64,000 nucleotides of DNA, from NCBI RefSeq assembly GCF_022605165.1, contig NC_063069.1, positions 3,658,001 through 3,722,000 on the forward strand. The letters are read 5' to 3'. Position 1 is the stretch's first letter. Every line of letters starts with the position of its first letter. Positions 22,148 through 33,778 of the stretch are shown one piece after another. This DNA comes from Purpureocillium takamizusanense (taxonomy: Eukaryota; Ascomycota; Sordariomycetes; Hypocreales; Ophiocordycipitaceae). The notes under the pieces are model-generated. The model made no database searches. It saw nothing but the letters and a program-made list of their open reading frames with translations, and had not been told where the DNA came from. The translations under genes were made by a program, and so were the position numbers.

Positions 22148-22709
22148 TCTTGATGGCAGCTGATGTCAATCTACCAGGATCCCCTTGCAATTACATTATT
22201 CGTGAGCTGTTGCTCGTTATCAAAGTGGCTGAAGTGTTCCCTCTTGAAGCGGCTGGGGAGCATGTTGCAACCCATCAACACAACACATACATCGGACGGG
22301 CCGTGTATATGTACCTGATTCTTAAACTTATTCCCCGGAATTATTAGCAGGGACATTCGCGATGCTTGAATCCTGTTAACCTCGGCGGTTGGTTGATGGG
22401 AGGTGCAGCGGGGGCAGCGGTTTAGGGGAGTTGCTGGCCAGCTGCCGCCAGCTGTTGGTCGGGTGGTTCAGGCGGCTCTGGCAAGCAGAAGCAGGTAGCC
22501 CTGGACCAGAACCTGGAACCTCAGGCACCTTATGATTCACTCGCTGGCCCTGCCTTACGTTGCCAAAATTTCCCTCCGCACCCTGCGGGCCGAGTGCACG
22601 CACTCGTTTTGGCACAGCCCCTCCATCTCGGCTGCTTTCTATCACTTCCATGACACCCATTTATCTTGCGCACTGTTGGCCGCCTCCTCTGACCCTCTCC
22701 ATCGACGCC
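22148..22709. other. Intergenic, fluoride exporter to MYND protein
   Basis: About 560 bases. In-frame ATGs upstream of the MYND start (for example 22560) would add a leader lacking conserved features. Nothing else is seen. Confidence 0.5.
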
Positions 22710-25097
22710 ATGGCCACCTCGGGCGCATATTCCATCACGCAGCCCATGTGCGCGGCTCGACAAGGTGGCAAGCCCTGCAGCGGGATCCCGCGCGTCCCAT
22801 GCCCCAAATGCCTCGTCGTGGCGGTTTGTCTCCCGCTTTACTACTATGTGACGGCTCGAGCATCGCTAACAGTGACCCGATTGATAGTACTGTGATTCTG
22901 CCTGCCTCAAGCGCGACTGGGGCATGCACAAGCGTGATTGCTGTGCTGAAATACCGGACGATAGAGGCCCTCCTCCGACAGTTGACACCAGGAGCAGGAA
23001 GTGCTTTTGGTCGATAGAACCGGCCACTGATATGATCAATCTCGAGAAGAACGAAGGTGTCGGGTTTGACGACGAGCTGCGTCTGCTGCTCACCGGCTGT
23101 ACGTGTCCCATCCCTACTTCTCTTGGAAGCCACATGCTGACCATGCACGTAGTCACTGCCTTCCGCCACTTCATCTACGCCATCACCAAGCTGCCCAAGC
23201 AGGCCAACCCGAAGATCAAGCTGTTTCTCAACGAATGCGACTTTCCACATAGCATGCGGGCGTTCATAGCCCTCCACCTGCTCAGCACGCGCAGCGGCGA
23301 CCCAGCCATGAACGCAGAGGCCGTCATCCACTCGTGGTACTCGAGCCGCGTGCCCAAGGCCATTTGGCAACACATTCGCTCCATTGTGGACCGACCTGTT
23401 GTCACTGTGCTAGCGAATGTTGGAAAACACGGGCAAGGGCAGGAAAACGGCCCAGAAGCACCTTGTCGTTCCCGCCTAAAAGAGGGACGCTTCCAGATGG
23501 ACACGGAATTTACCGCAGCGCAGTGGCAGGAGATCTGGGGGCGCCTCTGCGAGCCTGGGACCATTATGGTGCCCAAGGCGACCGTGATTCGTTTCCTGGA
23601 CGTGCGGAAGCATTCAAATCCCGCCGTCGTGTACAAGGCAAGGATGACCAGGGCGAGGCAGATGGGGCTCCAGAAGTGGCAGTTTGACGGCTGCCTTTTG
23701 CCCTACGCGCACCCACGCGATGACTTTGACACCGTCAACCCGTGAGTCTCTCCCATATGTGCCTCAGGTAACTTAGCTAACCGCACTATTCAAGTTTGTT
23801 CCTCCATAAAAACACGACGTTTCCTCCTGGCGCGACCCAGGAGCCAATGGGAGAGTGGCCAATGGAGTATCTCGACAACACCGAGTCTCCAGCTCCAAAC
23901 GACGTCTACGGCAAGCTCTTTTACTACTTGCGCAGCCTGCTGCTTGAGTTCCAGCAGCGATTGCAGACACTTGACGTGTATGTGCAGCTCACGAGCGAGT
24001 CCGCTGGCCAACTCGTGCATTGGGAGGATGATGCCATTGCGCGCGAACCCTTCGACCGTATTGCCATAGGAGACCTGTGGGATATGCACCCGCTTCTTAC
24101 GCTCGTGGCGTTTTCACGCATCTTGGCACATCGAGACGAGAACCCGAACGCGGCCCTTTTGGCTCACACGGCCGGCTGTTTGTTTCACAATGACCCAGTG
24201 GTGTCCAAAGACAAGGACAGAGAAGAGGAGTTCATGTACAAGCCAACCAAGACGGTTCTTGACGAGTACGCGCCGCCGGTGCCAGCCGACATATCACACG
24301 ACGACCCCAAGAGCATCCGGCGCAACCTAGGTCTTTTGATGTGGAGAAATTGGGATCGCTTCGCCGCCAAATACTTTTCTTCGCCCGAACGATTTGCCTA
24401 CCGGTCGCTGATGCCGTTGGACAACCCGGTCATAGAACATGAAAGCGTATTCCAAGCCGGATTCCTGGGGATGATTCCACGCGAAAAGCACAGGGTGGTG
24501 CCGCGCTGGCCCTTGCGCTTGGTCCACGGCAACTCCTCGAAGCCTTCGCTCCGCGACTTCAACCGCTATATGAGTTGGGGTACTCACCCTACTCGCCTTT
24601 CGGTTCGCTGGATGGAATGGGTCTTCTCCGGGCAAGATCCGCGCGATGCTGAGTGGGAGCTCTGGATGGCGTTTAGCCAGCAAAGGTCTCCGGAGGAGTG
24701 TTTGCGTTTGCTCAAAGACAAGGTCAACGGCGTGAGCGCCTCCCGTGGTGGTAGTGACGACGAGGTCACAATCAAGCAAGTCGAGGAAGGCATGGGAAAC
24801 ATGAGTCTTCAGATGTCGATCGAGAGGGCGTCGGGCGATTCCACCGAATTCATGGATCCCTTCTTGACTGATGATCTGGGTAGCGAGGTGGGACAGTCGC
24901 CTATGGCAGCCAAGACTGCTGGTGGCGGCGGCGGTCACAGCGTTGGTCGCCGTGCTGGCCATTCTACTGGCAGTGTCTTCTCCGGAGACAAGAGCTCCCA
25001 CACCCTCGACGTGGAAGAAGTCTCGGAACCCGAGGAGGCTCAGTCCACGAAAAAAGCCAAGAAGAAAAAGAAGAAGAAGAAGGCCAAGGATCAGTAA
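22710..25097 (+). CDS. MYND zinc-finger protein with DUF4470-like region
   Basis: A 738-residue protein in four exons: 22710-22823, 22888-23098, 23153-23741 and 23795-25097. The first splice completes a MYND finger, C14..C23..C31-x2-C34..YC40..C44..H52..C56, a zinc-binding protein-interaction module. After it, INLEKNEGVGFDDELRLLL resembles the start of the DUF4470 domain common behind MYND fingers in fungi. A large conserved-looking helical region follows (about 110-620), then a low-complexity tail with Gly-rich stretches and a C-terminal run of nine lysines that could be a nuclear or nucleolar signal. Intron 2 is 54 nt and stop-free, so its retention would only insert 18 residues. Enzymatic activity is not evident. 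Start chosen at the ATG giving MATSGAYS, close to the finger; 22560 is possible. Confidence 0.75.
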
Positions 25098-26567
25098 GCA
25101 GGATCGAGGCTCGGCGTAGCGAAGGAGCGAAACAGATGTTGAGTATTAGCGTTCTGGCTAGCAATCATAGTGAAGGAATAGAAGCGTATGAATCATGTCT
25201 GTTCTTCCCCCCCGGCGCATCGATATGTTGCCGGCGTGCACAGCCATATCGTAACAAATGCCATGACCTGTGGACATGATGCAAGTACTACTAAGTGATT
25301 TGTGAGGTTGTCCTGTCTCTCCAAGCAAAGCACCCCCCGAATTGGCGTCGTTGACGTGCCCCGTACTCCACCGGCCGGACAGGCGGAGGGTTCCCCGCAC
25401 CCCACCGCCGCCGCCGTTGATCACTGACCGACGTTGAACATTTGCGCCAGCCATGCCTGTCCCCAACACGCCAACGTAGGGTCAGACGGGTGTGCGCACC
25501 CCCAAACCCCCTGACGGGTCTGGCCGGTACTTTTCCCCGGAAAGGGATGATGATGAACCGACCGAGCGTGGCACGCAGGAGACGCTGCCGAGCAAACAAA
25601 CAAACAATCGAACGGGGGGCGCGCGCCGTCCAGCTTGCACGCAGCGCAGGAGGGAGGAAAAGGCGGGAGAGGGGGAGAGGGGGTTTAGGCTCATCACGGC
25701 CGGGCATGTGCTCACCGGAAGGGGGGGGGAGGGCGGAGAAGAGAAGAAGTGACGCGGGGCGCAGAGTGATGTAAGCGCTTATCAGATCAGATTCGCGGCG
25801 TCGCATGGCATGGAGAACGGATACGCGTATCGAACGAACGAACTAACCTAGTATCTAACGTAATACCGCGTGGCGGGTCATGACCTGACATAGGTAGGGC
25901 CAGGGAAGCGGTGGACGGACGGGGAGCTTGTAGCTAGCCTCGATGGGGGGATCGTGTTCGTGAGTTTCTGATGGGGGGGGGAGGGGATCCGCATCTGACA
26001 GACACCGCACATCAGCACGCGCACGAACGCACACGGAAGAACAAGGGGAAGAAGGGAGAAGGATAGAGCGGCACAACAAGGCGTTGCGTGAAACGTGCTC
26101 TTGCCTCGGCACCCGGAAAGTTGCCGGTCAGCCCGGGATTAACCTATATGGGCGCCCGCCGGGGCGACGACGAGGATGTGAGCGTTCCTGTTCTATACAT
26201 ACCCATTGATCGCGGGACGGGCGGTCGGGCGGCGGCGGCGATTGGATCGTGGGGAGGTACTACAGGGCTGAGACGCAGGCGCTCGTATACGGAGTGAGGG
26301 GTAAAACGTAACGGGCAGCGTAAGGTAAAGGTATAGTAGGACGGGGGATACATATAAACAACAAGAAAGGAAGTGGGCGGTGGTGGTGGGTGGTTGATGT
26401 ATATAAAGGACCGTGGCTGGAACCGTGCTGCTGCAGCCGCCGAAAAGAGTGTTGTTTGCTGCTGCATGGCAACGATCTCACGAGAATAACACTGCATCCG
26501 GAATACGCCACGACATCGAAGCACTACGAGATCACAATAAGGAACAAACCCACGCCGCGAGTGAACC
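25098..26567. other. Intergenic, MYND protein to amidase
   Basis: 1.47 kb with several poly-G runs (near 25722 and 25975) and purine-rich stretches. It carries the amidase promoter. Open frames up to 171 codons lack any domain signature. No RNA gene found. Confidence 0.5.
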
Positions 26568-28766
26568 ATGACCGTCACAGCAGCAACGACGACACCGACC
26601 CCGACCCCGGCGCCGGCACCCACCGACTGGCAGACCCGGGCGGCGGCCAAGCGAAAGCAGCGCGATGAGGCGATCCCCGTGGCGTGGCGACTGGGCGACG
26701 AGGTGCTCGCATCACTGCAGACGCCGCTCGAGAGTAACAGGAACAACGTCTTGGACGTGCCGCGCCGGAGCGGCATCCTAAGCGAGCGGGAGCTGCACAT
26801 CACGGAGGGCTACGACGTGAAAAGCTTGCTCGCGGCGCTGGCGGGCGGGGACATGACAGCCGTGGAGGTAACGGCGGCGTTTAGCAAGCGAGCGGCCATT
26901 GCACAGCAAGTGGTACGTCCGTCCTTCCCGAGAACCGTCCGTGACTCGTCCGTGAACCTTGCGGAAGGAAACGAGGCCTATGACGACAGTGAGTGCGGCA
27001 GACGTTAACACGCGACTCCAACGCAGACCAACTGCCTCACCGAGACGTACTTTGCCGGCGCGGAAAAGAGGGCGCGTGAGCTCGATGCCCTGCGTGAGGG
27101 GGGCCAGCTGGCGGGCCCTCTACACGGCCTACCCGTTAGCATCAAAGACTCGTTCCAAGTGACCGGGTCGCAGGCCACCATCGGCCTCGTGGGGTTTCTG
27201 GACCGGACGAGCGAGGCTAACTCGGCGCTGGTGGACATGCTGTTGGGGCTGGGAGCGGTGTTGTACTGCAAGACGAACGTGCCTCAGACATTGATGGTAA
27301 GAATGGCCGCCGCGGACCACCTCTACATGATGTGACGGCTTGCTGATGCGATATGGGAACGATGAAGACGTGCGACTCGCAGAACAACGTCTTTGGCAGA
27401 ACGCTCAACCCGTGGAACACGAGCCTCGGGGCCGGAGGATCGAGTGGTGGTGAGGGCGCATTGGTAGCCATGCGCGGGTCGCCTCTTGGGGTTGGAACCG
27501 ATTTGGGCGGTAGGAACCTCCTTCAGTCCACCAAAGATTAAGAAGCTGAGAAGGCTAATGACGACACGCGCGTAGGCTCTGTTCGCATCCCAGCGCTGTG
27601 CTGCGGCACGTACGGCTTCCGCCCGACGACGGGGCGCATCCCCTACGGCCGACAGGCGCGATGTGCGACGCCGGGCCACAAGACCATTGTGTCGTGCGCG
27701 GGCCCATTGGCCAACGACATGGATAGCATGGGCGTGTTCCTCAAGAGCGTCATCGACGCGCGACCGTGGCTTCACGATGCGACGGCAGTCGACGTGCCGT
27801 GGCGGGACGTGTCGAGAGACTTTGTGGGACGGAAGCTTCGTCTGGGGCTCCTGGCTGAAGATCCAGTCTTCCCGCTGCACCCCCCGGTGCGCAAGGCCGT
27901 CGCCGAGGCGGTGCGCCTCCTTGAGGCGGCGGGCCACGAGGTAGTGCGGCTCACGGTGGAGGAAGGCCAGATGGCGACGGCAGCGCAGGTCGCGTGGCAC
28001 CTGTTCGCGCTTGACGACGGGCCGGCGCGGACAGTGGCCGCAGCGGGCGAGCCTCCTATCCCGTCGCTGCTGTGCATGGCGGAGCGGGTGAGTGGCTTGG
28101 ACATGAGCTTCGTGGCCGACGTACCGGCAGCGGCGGTCGATGGCGGGTTGAAGCGGCTGGCGGCGCTTAACGTGAAGCGGCACGAGATCGAGGACCGGTG
28201 GAGGAGAGTCTGGGTCGAGCGCGGGCCCCTGGACGGCGTGGTGGCGCCGTCGGCGCAGAACACGGCCGTGGAGCACGACGAGTATGGCGCGCCGCCGTAC
28301 ACGCTGCTGCTCAACGTGCTGGACGTGAGTTGATGCCTTCATCTTGTCCTCTATCCCCAGTCGATGCCTGTCGTGTCTTGTCTGGCGGCGATGCTAACCG
28401 AGAGGCCCCGTCGACGGGCGGCACGATGATACAGTATCCGGCATGCGTGATTCCCTTTGGCAGGGCGGACGAGTCGACATCGGCCGAGCCGTTTGAGCTA
28501 GCTGAGGGGCAGACTGCGCCGCCGTGTAAGTGTCCCTCAACGATGCCTGTCCAGCTTTCCATCACCTTGTTTGCCGTCCTCGCTCTCTCCCCCCCCTCTC
28601 TCTCCCCTTGACTGACCGAGAGGCACGCCTGGCAGATCACCCGGAGCGGATCCGCGGAGCGCCGTGCTCGATTCAGGTATTTGCATCGACGATGCGAGAT
28701 GAAGAGTGCTTCGAGGTGGCCAGGGTGGTGGATGTGTGTGTCAACGCGAGCAGAGCCAAGTCGTAA
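26568..28766 (+). CDS. Amidase signature family hydrolase
   Basis: Hydrolyses amide bonds using a Ser-cisSer-Lys triad; fungal relatives act on acetamide-like or other small amides. Six exons: 26568-26912, 27027-27296, 27368-27509, 27576-28324, 28435-28525 and 28636-28766; 575 residues, all phases consistent. Catalytic residues visible: Lys155 in GLPVSIKDSF, cis-Ser230 in GAGGSSGGEGA and nucleophile Ser254 in GTDLGGSVRIPA, the last created across the third intron. The spacing of 24 residues between the two serines matches the family. PYTLLLNVLDYPACVIPFG and HPERIRGAPCSIQV close the fold. The N-terminus is Thr/Pro-rich and lacks a signal peptide, so cytosolic. The substrate is not deducible. 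A divergent cluster partner is not apparent. Confidence 0.92.
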
Positions 28767-29761
28767 TGAGGGCGGATCCAGCACAAGGCACCTGCCGAGG
28801 AGGTTGTTCCCGCGGTGGAGCACAATCACCTTGGGGCAGGGTGAGGTGAGGCAGGTTAGCCCTCGGGTAGCACGTAGTAGCGTGGTCGATGGGCTGCAAT
28901 TTGTAATAGAGTCGTGATCGTGGTGCTGCACTGCACCAGATGGAACCCATGATGAGTGATTGAACTGCCGAGAGAGGACGTGATGGGAGTTGCACCGGCA
29001 AAGTTTTGTGCGCCATCGACGGGATTTTCAGTGGCGTCTATTGATTGGGGCTGTGCCACAACGGGTCGCTCCGCCTGGCGCACCTCCGGGCACTGAAGCA
29101 GTGGACGCATTGGAACCCCCCGTGGGGACCCGTTAGTGATCATTTTCAGTGTCGTCTGGCGCTGGGGCCGGTGCTGCCGGGGACCCGGTCGGGTGCTGGT
29201 GCTACTAATGGAACCCGCATGGCGGAGCGCTGGGCTGCTCTGTTGGGCTTCGTGGATGGATCCATGGATGTTAGTGCCCCCTGTGCGGGGCTGGATTGCA
29301 GTGGAGGTGGGCTCGACTCCACCGTGGTGTTGGGTTGGGCACCTCCGCGGCCGGCGCAACGATCCATCCATTGGCAAGACCCCGCCCTCGCTGCTCGTGG
29401 AAGGTGGATGGAAGGAACGGCCGCGCCGACCTGCAGCGAGTGAGTAGGTACAGTAGGTATACTGTACATACCTATCCGTACATATCCTACTGTAGTACCA
29501 CCAGCGGCAGCCCGGTCAAGACCCTTCCATTCGTTGTTCGTCGTCGATTGGTGAGCCGGGACGTCAATTGGATCCCATCGTGCAACCTCAGCCCAGCCCC
29601 AAACTTTGACGCGACCTTCTCTTCCACTTCAACCATCCAACCTTACTTATTAATCATCTATCCGCTGTTGCCTCTCGTCGTCGACGGCATCCATCTTCAT
29701 CCTCTGCCCAGCTCATACATGCACCACATACACGACCGACCACGACCGGTCATGAGCCATC
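28767..29761. other. Intergenic, amidase to Zn2Cys6 regulator
   Basis: About 1 kb including the regulator's leader. GC-rich with short direct repeats of TGGATG type, the palindrome at 29448-29467 and two upstream ATGs at 29719 and 29752. No gene seen. Confidence 0.5.
29448..29467. repeat. Perfect 8-bp inverted repeat with 4-base spacer
   Basis: GTACAGTA, then GGTA, then TACTGTAC. It lies about 300 nt upstream of the regulator's ATG. It could be a dimer-binding site or a hairpin; no known factor is implied. Confidence 0.6.
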
Positions 29762-29853
29762 ATGCTGCACGAATCCCAACTCCCGCGCTCTTGCGACCGC
29801 TGCCACGCTCTCAAGGAGCGCTGTCAGCGTCTCCCCGGCGCCTCCAAGTGTGA
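29719..29853 (+). promoter_or_regulatory. Upstream open reading frame overlapping the regulator's start
   Basis: ATGs at 29719 and 29752 share one frame that ends at 29853, in a different frame from the main ATG at 29762. A ribosome using either would bypass the main start. Contexts at -3 are T, G and A for 29719, 29752 and 29762, so the main start is the strongest. Relevance depends on the transcript start, which is unknown. Confidence 0.4.
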
Positions 29854-31174
29854 CCGTTGCGACCGCTTGCAGCTTCCGTGCCAGTCCAACAGGCCCGTCA
29901 AGCGGCCTGGGCGACGGCCGCGGCCGTATCATCATTTGCGCACCACCTCCAAGCCGGCCGTGTCCTCGACTCCAGCTTCAACCTCAACCGACTCTCTACC
30001 CACGCCTCCGGCAGAAGACAGGGACAAGGAAAAGTGGCACTCGCTCTGCTCCAGCTTGACCCGCCTTGCCGATTCGCCCCCCATTGATGACGATGTGCAC
30101 GTCATGCAGCGCATCCTCTCCGATGACTTCCTCCAGCAGTTTGTGCTGCCCAGCTTCTGCGACGCCCACCGCGAGAGCCTCGTCTCCCAGTTCTTTGCCG
30201 CCCGTTCCATCGTCAAGGATGCTTACGTGGCCTGCGCAATTTCCATGCCCGGCCCCGGGGAAGACGTGAGCGTGCCGCTCGACGATATGCGACTCGCCAG
30301 CAGCTACCGCAGGGCCACTGCTGCCTTGGCCATCCTTCGCACCATCAAAGTCAAAGGCGAGCACGACGTGCCGCTGTGCCTTGCATTGGGCGCGGCGCTG
30401 CTTACGTTCGCGCTGCGTATGGGTGGCTTCAACGCCCATGCCATATGCAGCAACGTCCTCGGCATGGCCAAAGACCTCTACGAGGCAAACCACGGCGCCA
30501 TCCCCGTCGACCTTGGCTTTCTCACATGCCTCGTACTTACCGACACATCAGAGTGCTTGCTCCGTGGAGGCGTCCCCACGTTGAAGCTTCGACCGGCTCC
30601 GGGCGTGGACCGCTACATCGGGCTGTGCCAGACGCTGATGCCGCACTATTACGACCTCTGCGTGCTCAGCAACGAGATGGCCCAACGCCGAGGGGATGAC
30701 GCGCTCGGGAAATTGTGTGCCTTGGAGAGGAGCATTAGCAACTGGCTACCCGACATCCCGGACGACTTCGTCAACAGCTACTCGGCAACAGAGATCTCGC
30801 GCATGGCCTGCCAGGCAACCGTGTTGCAAACGGCTGCTTTGCTTGTCATTCATCGGCTACGGCATCCGTTTGGCACTGAAGAAGACGCCGCGCGGGCCAT
30901 GTCCTCTAACGTACTCAAGCAGCTCGACGTCACACGCATCATTACTGGCCAGACGCCCCGCAGCATCGACCTGGCGCTAACTGTGGCATGCCTCGAGGTC
31001 GAAGACGCTGCCGAGCGTTGGGACCATCTCCGCAATGCCTCGTCAATTGGCGTTTATTCTGGCATGTTCAGCAAGCGCGTGGCGGACTGGATGACCATGA
31101 TATGGGAGGCGCGCCAGATACACAGCCCTCTATACTGGTATGATCTGGGCGCTATAAGCAGAGCGCCATCTTGA
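29762..31174 (+). CDS. Zn2Cys6 binuclear-cluster transcription factor
   Basis: Nuclear DNA-binding regulator, 470 residues, one exon. The zinc cluster is at the N-terminus: C11-x2-C14-x6-C21, a 9-residue loop, then C31-x2-C34-x6-C41, followed by the basic stretch KRPGRRPRP that usually reads the DNA half-site. A Ser/Thr/Pro-rich linker (about 55-85) leads to a helical region to the end, with the look of a reduced fungal-specific regulatory domain (LRMGGFNAHAICSNVLGMAKDLYE). It is shorter than the typical 600-900 residues. No cluster partner is obvious, though the amidase upstream on the same strand could be a target. Overlapping upstream ATGs may dampen its translation. Confidence 0.88.
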   Translation: MLHESQLPRSCDRCHALKERCQRLPGASKCDRCDRLQLPCQSNRPVKRPGRRPRPYHHLRTTSKPAVSSTPASTSTDSLPTPPAEDRDKEKWHSLCSSLTRLADSPPIDDDVHVMQRILSDDFLQQFVLPSFCDAHRESLVSQFFAARSIVKDAYVACAISMPGPGEDVSVPLDDMRLASSYRRATAALAILRTIKVKGEHDVPLCLALGAALLTFALRMGGFNAHAICSNVLGMAKDLYEANHGAIPVDLGFLTCLVLTDTSECLLRGGVPTLKLRPAPGVDRYIGLCQTLMPHYYDLCVLSNEMAQRRGDDALGKLCALERSISNWLPDIPDDFVNSYSATEISRMACQATVLQTAALLVIHRLRHPFGTEEDAARAMSSNVLKQLDVTRIITGQTPRSIDLALTVACLEVEDAAERWDHLRNASSIGVYSGMFSKRVADWMTMIWEARQIHSPLYWYDLGAISRAPS

Positions 31175-33025
31175 AACATTTAGAGGGGTCTTCGTCATTA
31201 CTTCTTCACCAGAACTCATCCAGGGGTCTATTGCGGCAATGTCAGCATTGGCCATTTCCATCACGCCGCTGCGCGACGTCCAGACTGTTTTCAGCAGGGC
31301 AAGAAGCGTAAGACATCGCGATCATCACATACCCAGCAGCTCCAAAAACCCTCCGGGCGATTTTGCGGGGAACCTTCCGGTCAGCGGGCCCCCCACTACT
31401 AGACCAAGATCCCATTCCGCAGATCTCGGGTCCCTCTCGGCGATCTAGCCATGCTCTGAGCCGCCCTACCGGCGGGGCGGTTCTACCATGAACACCTTTT
31501 TACGAGGGACTGGGCTCACGACTTGATGGCTCGAAACCGGGCAAATGATGAAAGAAATGAAACCCGTCGGATGTCCGTGGCCTAACCAAGTGTTGGCTAC
31601 TATGTCGATGATGCCCCTCGGGGGTGCAGTCGCGGACTCGGGCGAGGAGCGACCACGACTCACCACGCTGGATCGATCCCTCGACTCAATTCCCCAGGTC
31701 CGACCCATCACAGCACAAGAACCGCCACGCCGCGTATTCCACATCTTCGCTCGCAAAAACGTCACAGAGCCACATGGCTCTCCTTCCAGCCCATTCCAAA
31801 TCGAACCCAAGTTCTGCGGTGTGACGGGACCACTGTCGCCGATGCGCAGTCCGATGTCTTACCTACAGCTGTCGGTGTCAGCGACATGGGGTCGACCAGT
31901 CGGAATGTTTTGTCGCATGCACTATCCTTGACGCATCTTCAACACTCCATTCGGAGTGCTAGGCGCGCGACGGGCCCAAAAGGGGCTCACGGCACACCCA
32001 GAGAATGGCTCACAGCGCAGGACCAGATCCACCGAGGCGGTCGCTAAGGTAGGATAAGTTGTCAGACCCCAACGGCAGCTCCCAGCCGGCTGATGACATG
32101 GAGAAGCACAGATATAACAAGAGTATGGCGCGATTGAGCGGCAAAGCATGACCGCGACCCTGTTGCCGTATCGCCTGAGCACCGCACTATTTCCGTCAGC
32201 TCGTTGATAGCATTCGGATCGGTCCACTGTCGAGGCGAGCGTACCTGTGCAGTCTGTTGAGTTCACGAATCCCAATGGACCGCCACATGCATATCTGCCC
32301 ATCACCCCGCGACGCACGGTCCGGGCTACCAGAATAGGAGAGCCGCGACTCAGTCTGTACTACGCCAGACAAAATGCCCGTACCACGCAATCTTCACCGG
32401 CGCCAAGGGTCAGAAAACAGAGGACTGACTGTCGAGCGACGACCTGGTTATAACGCATGAGGCGCGGAAGAGCCTCTGCAGCCTCCTGCCACGCATACGA
32501 TGCGCACCTTGGCACGTTGGGATCTTGGGCGGGTGGAGTCCTGAATTCACATTTGACGGGTTGCCACATGTGGGACGGTTGACAGAGGGCCGCACGGGCC
32601 GGACCGGCGACGGGGAGTAGAGTGCCGCGGAGTTCAGTGGCCGCGACCAGGTGGACGGGGGTGGCGAAGAGGGCGATTGGGGGAGAGCGGCCGGATGGCT
32701 TCCCGAGAGCCATGATGGTGTCACCCCAAGAGATGCGGGAAGTTGGGGGTGGAGTGGGCTCTCGAGGTGCTGCTCGGCCGAGGGGCTAGTGTTGCGTTGA
32801 TGTGACGTTGGAACGGAGACATGCGTCACGGGTGGAAGTGAGCCAGGGCCCAGACCTTTGCAATCAGAGAGCAGCGTAGACGGAGATGGAACACATGCGA
32901 CTGACGGGGGGCCATGTCGAGCGAGGCCCATGACAGTGAGCATGATGGGCAAAGCAATGAGACGACATGTACTTTGTATATACGTAACACAATGCTTGGT
33001 TGCGACAGGTCGTCCTCTCTTGTGC
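31175..33025. other. Long gene-free region between convergent genes
   Basis: 1.85 kb lying downstream of both neighbours, so it need not hold a promoter for either. The longest frame (32410-33033, minus) is Ser/Pro-rich, overlaps the next gene's end and has no signature. I could not build a spliced gene. A non-coding RNA or unrecognised small gene cannot be excluded. Confidence 0.45.
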
Positions 33026-33778
33026 TCATCCAATCGTCAAGAGTTGCTCGAAGAAGCCCTGGATGTTGTTGACGGGGTCGCGGATGTGAATCTCGAGGAT
33101 CCAGTGCCTCTTGCGGCCGTCCTTGCCCACGCAGTCCATGGAATTGATGCTCCCCTCGGCAATGTAAAGAGTGATCTTGTCGCGGGGGATCCTCTCGTGG
33201 GGGAAGGACCCGACAATGTGTCCCGCGATGGCGGCGCCAAACTCCCACCCATCGGCCCGCACCTCGTCGCCGGCGATGCGATACAGCTCCTCGCCCGTCA
33301 TGTCGGGCCTCTGGCGGAAGCGATCCCTGACGCGATACCAGAGGGGCTCGAGGGCATCACGGAGGCGGATCTTGGCGGGGTCGTCGCCGAGGACAAAAGT
33401 GCGGCCAAAGTCTGCCTCCCAGGCCTCGAAGACGGGGCCGAGGTCGACGACGAGGATGTCGTCTTCCTCGACGACGCGGTCGGGCGGGTTGTCCTCAAAG
33501 GGACGGAGGGTGTTGGGGCCGCTGCGGACGACGCGCTTGTGCCAGTGCGTGCGGACGCCGTGGCGCTCCTGGCCGAGGGCGTGGATGGCGTCGCTGAGGG
33601 CCTTTTCGGAGATGCCGGGGCGGATGAGGTCGCGCTCGATCTCGTCGAAGAGGGCGGCGGCCTTGGTCTGCGCGTCGAGGAGGCCGGCGGCGTAGGCGGC
33701 GGCGTCGGCGTCGCTGTTGTTGCTGGCGCCTCCTGCGGGGGGCGGCTCTGCTGCTGCTGCTGCTGCGACGGTGGCCAT
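33026..33778 (-). CDS. M24-family metallopeptidase-like protein
   Basis: Pita-bread-fold protein related to Xaa-Pro peptidases and creatinases, 250 residues, single exon. The N-terminus is Ala/Pro-rich with no signal peptide. Metal-ligand candidates in order: the two Asp in VVDLGPVFEAWEADFGRT, His in AGHIVGSFPHE, Glu in LYIAEGS and Glu in HWILEIHIRDP, which is the M24 order D-D-H-E-E. The GHG of classical members reads GHI here. It lacks the N-terminal creatinase domain, so it is a compact C-terminal-domain-only form. Most likely a cytosolic peptidase or a small-molecule lyase; substrate unknown. Confidence 0.8.
   Translation of the reverse strand: MATVAAAAAAEPPPAGGASNNSDADAAAYAAGLLDAQTKAAALFDEIERDLIRPGISEKALSDAIHALGQERHGVRTHWHKRVVRSGPNTLRPFEDNPPDRVVEEDDILVVDLGPVFEAWEADFGRTFVLGDDPAKIRLRDALEPLWYRVRDRFRQRPDMTGEELYRIAGDEVRADGWEFGAAIAGHIVGSFPHERIPRDKITLYIAEGSINSMDCVGKDGRKRHWILEIHIRDPVNNIQGFFEQLLTIG

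Noticed and set aside
32410..33033. 207-codon Ser/Pro-rich frame downstream of the M24-like gene
   Set aside because: No signature, overlaps the 3' end of a real gene, and composition is like translated non-coding DNA.
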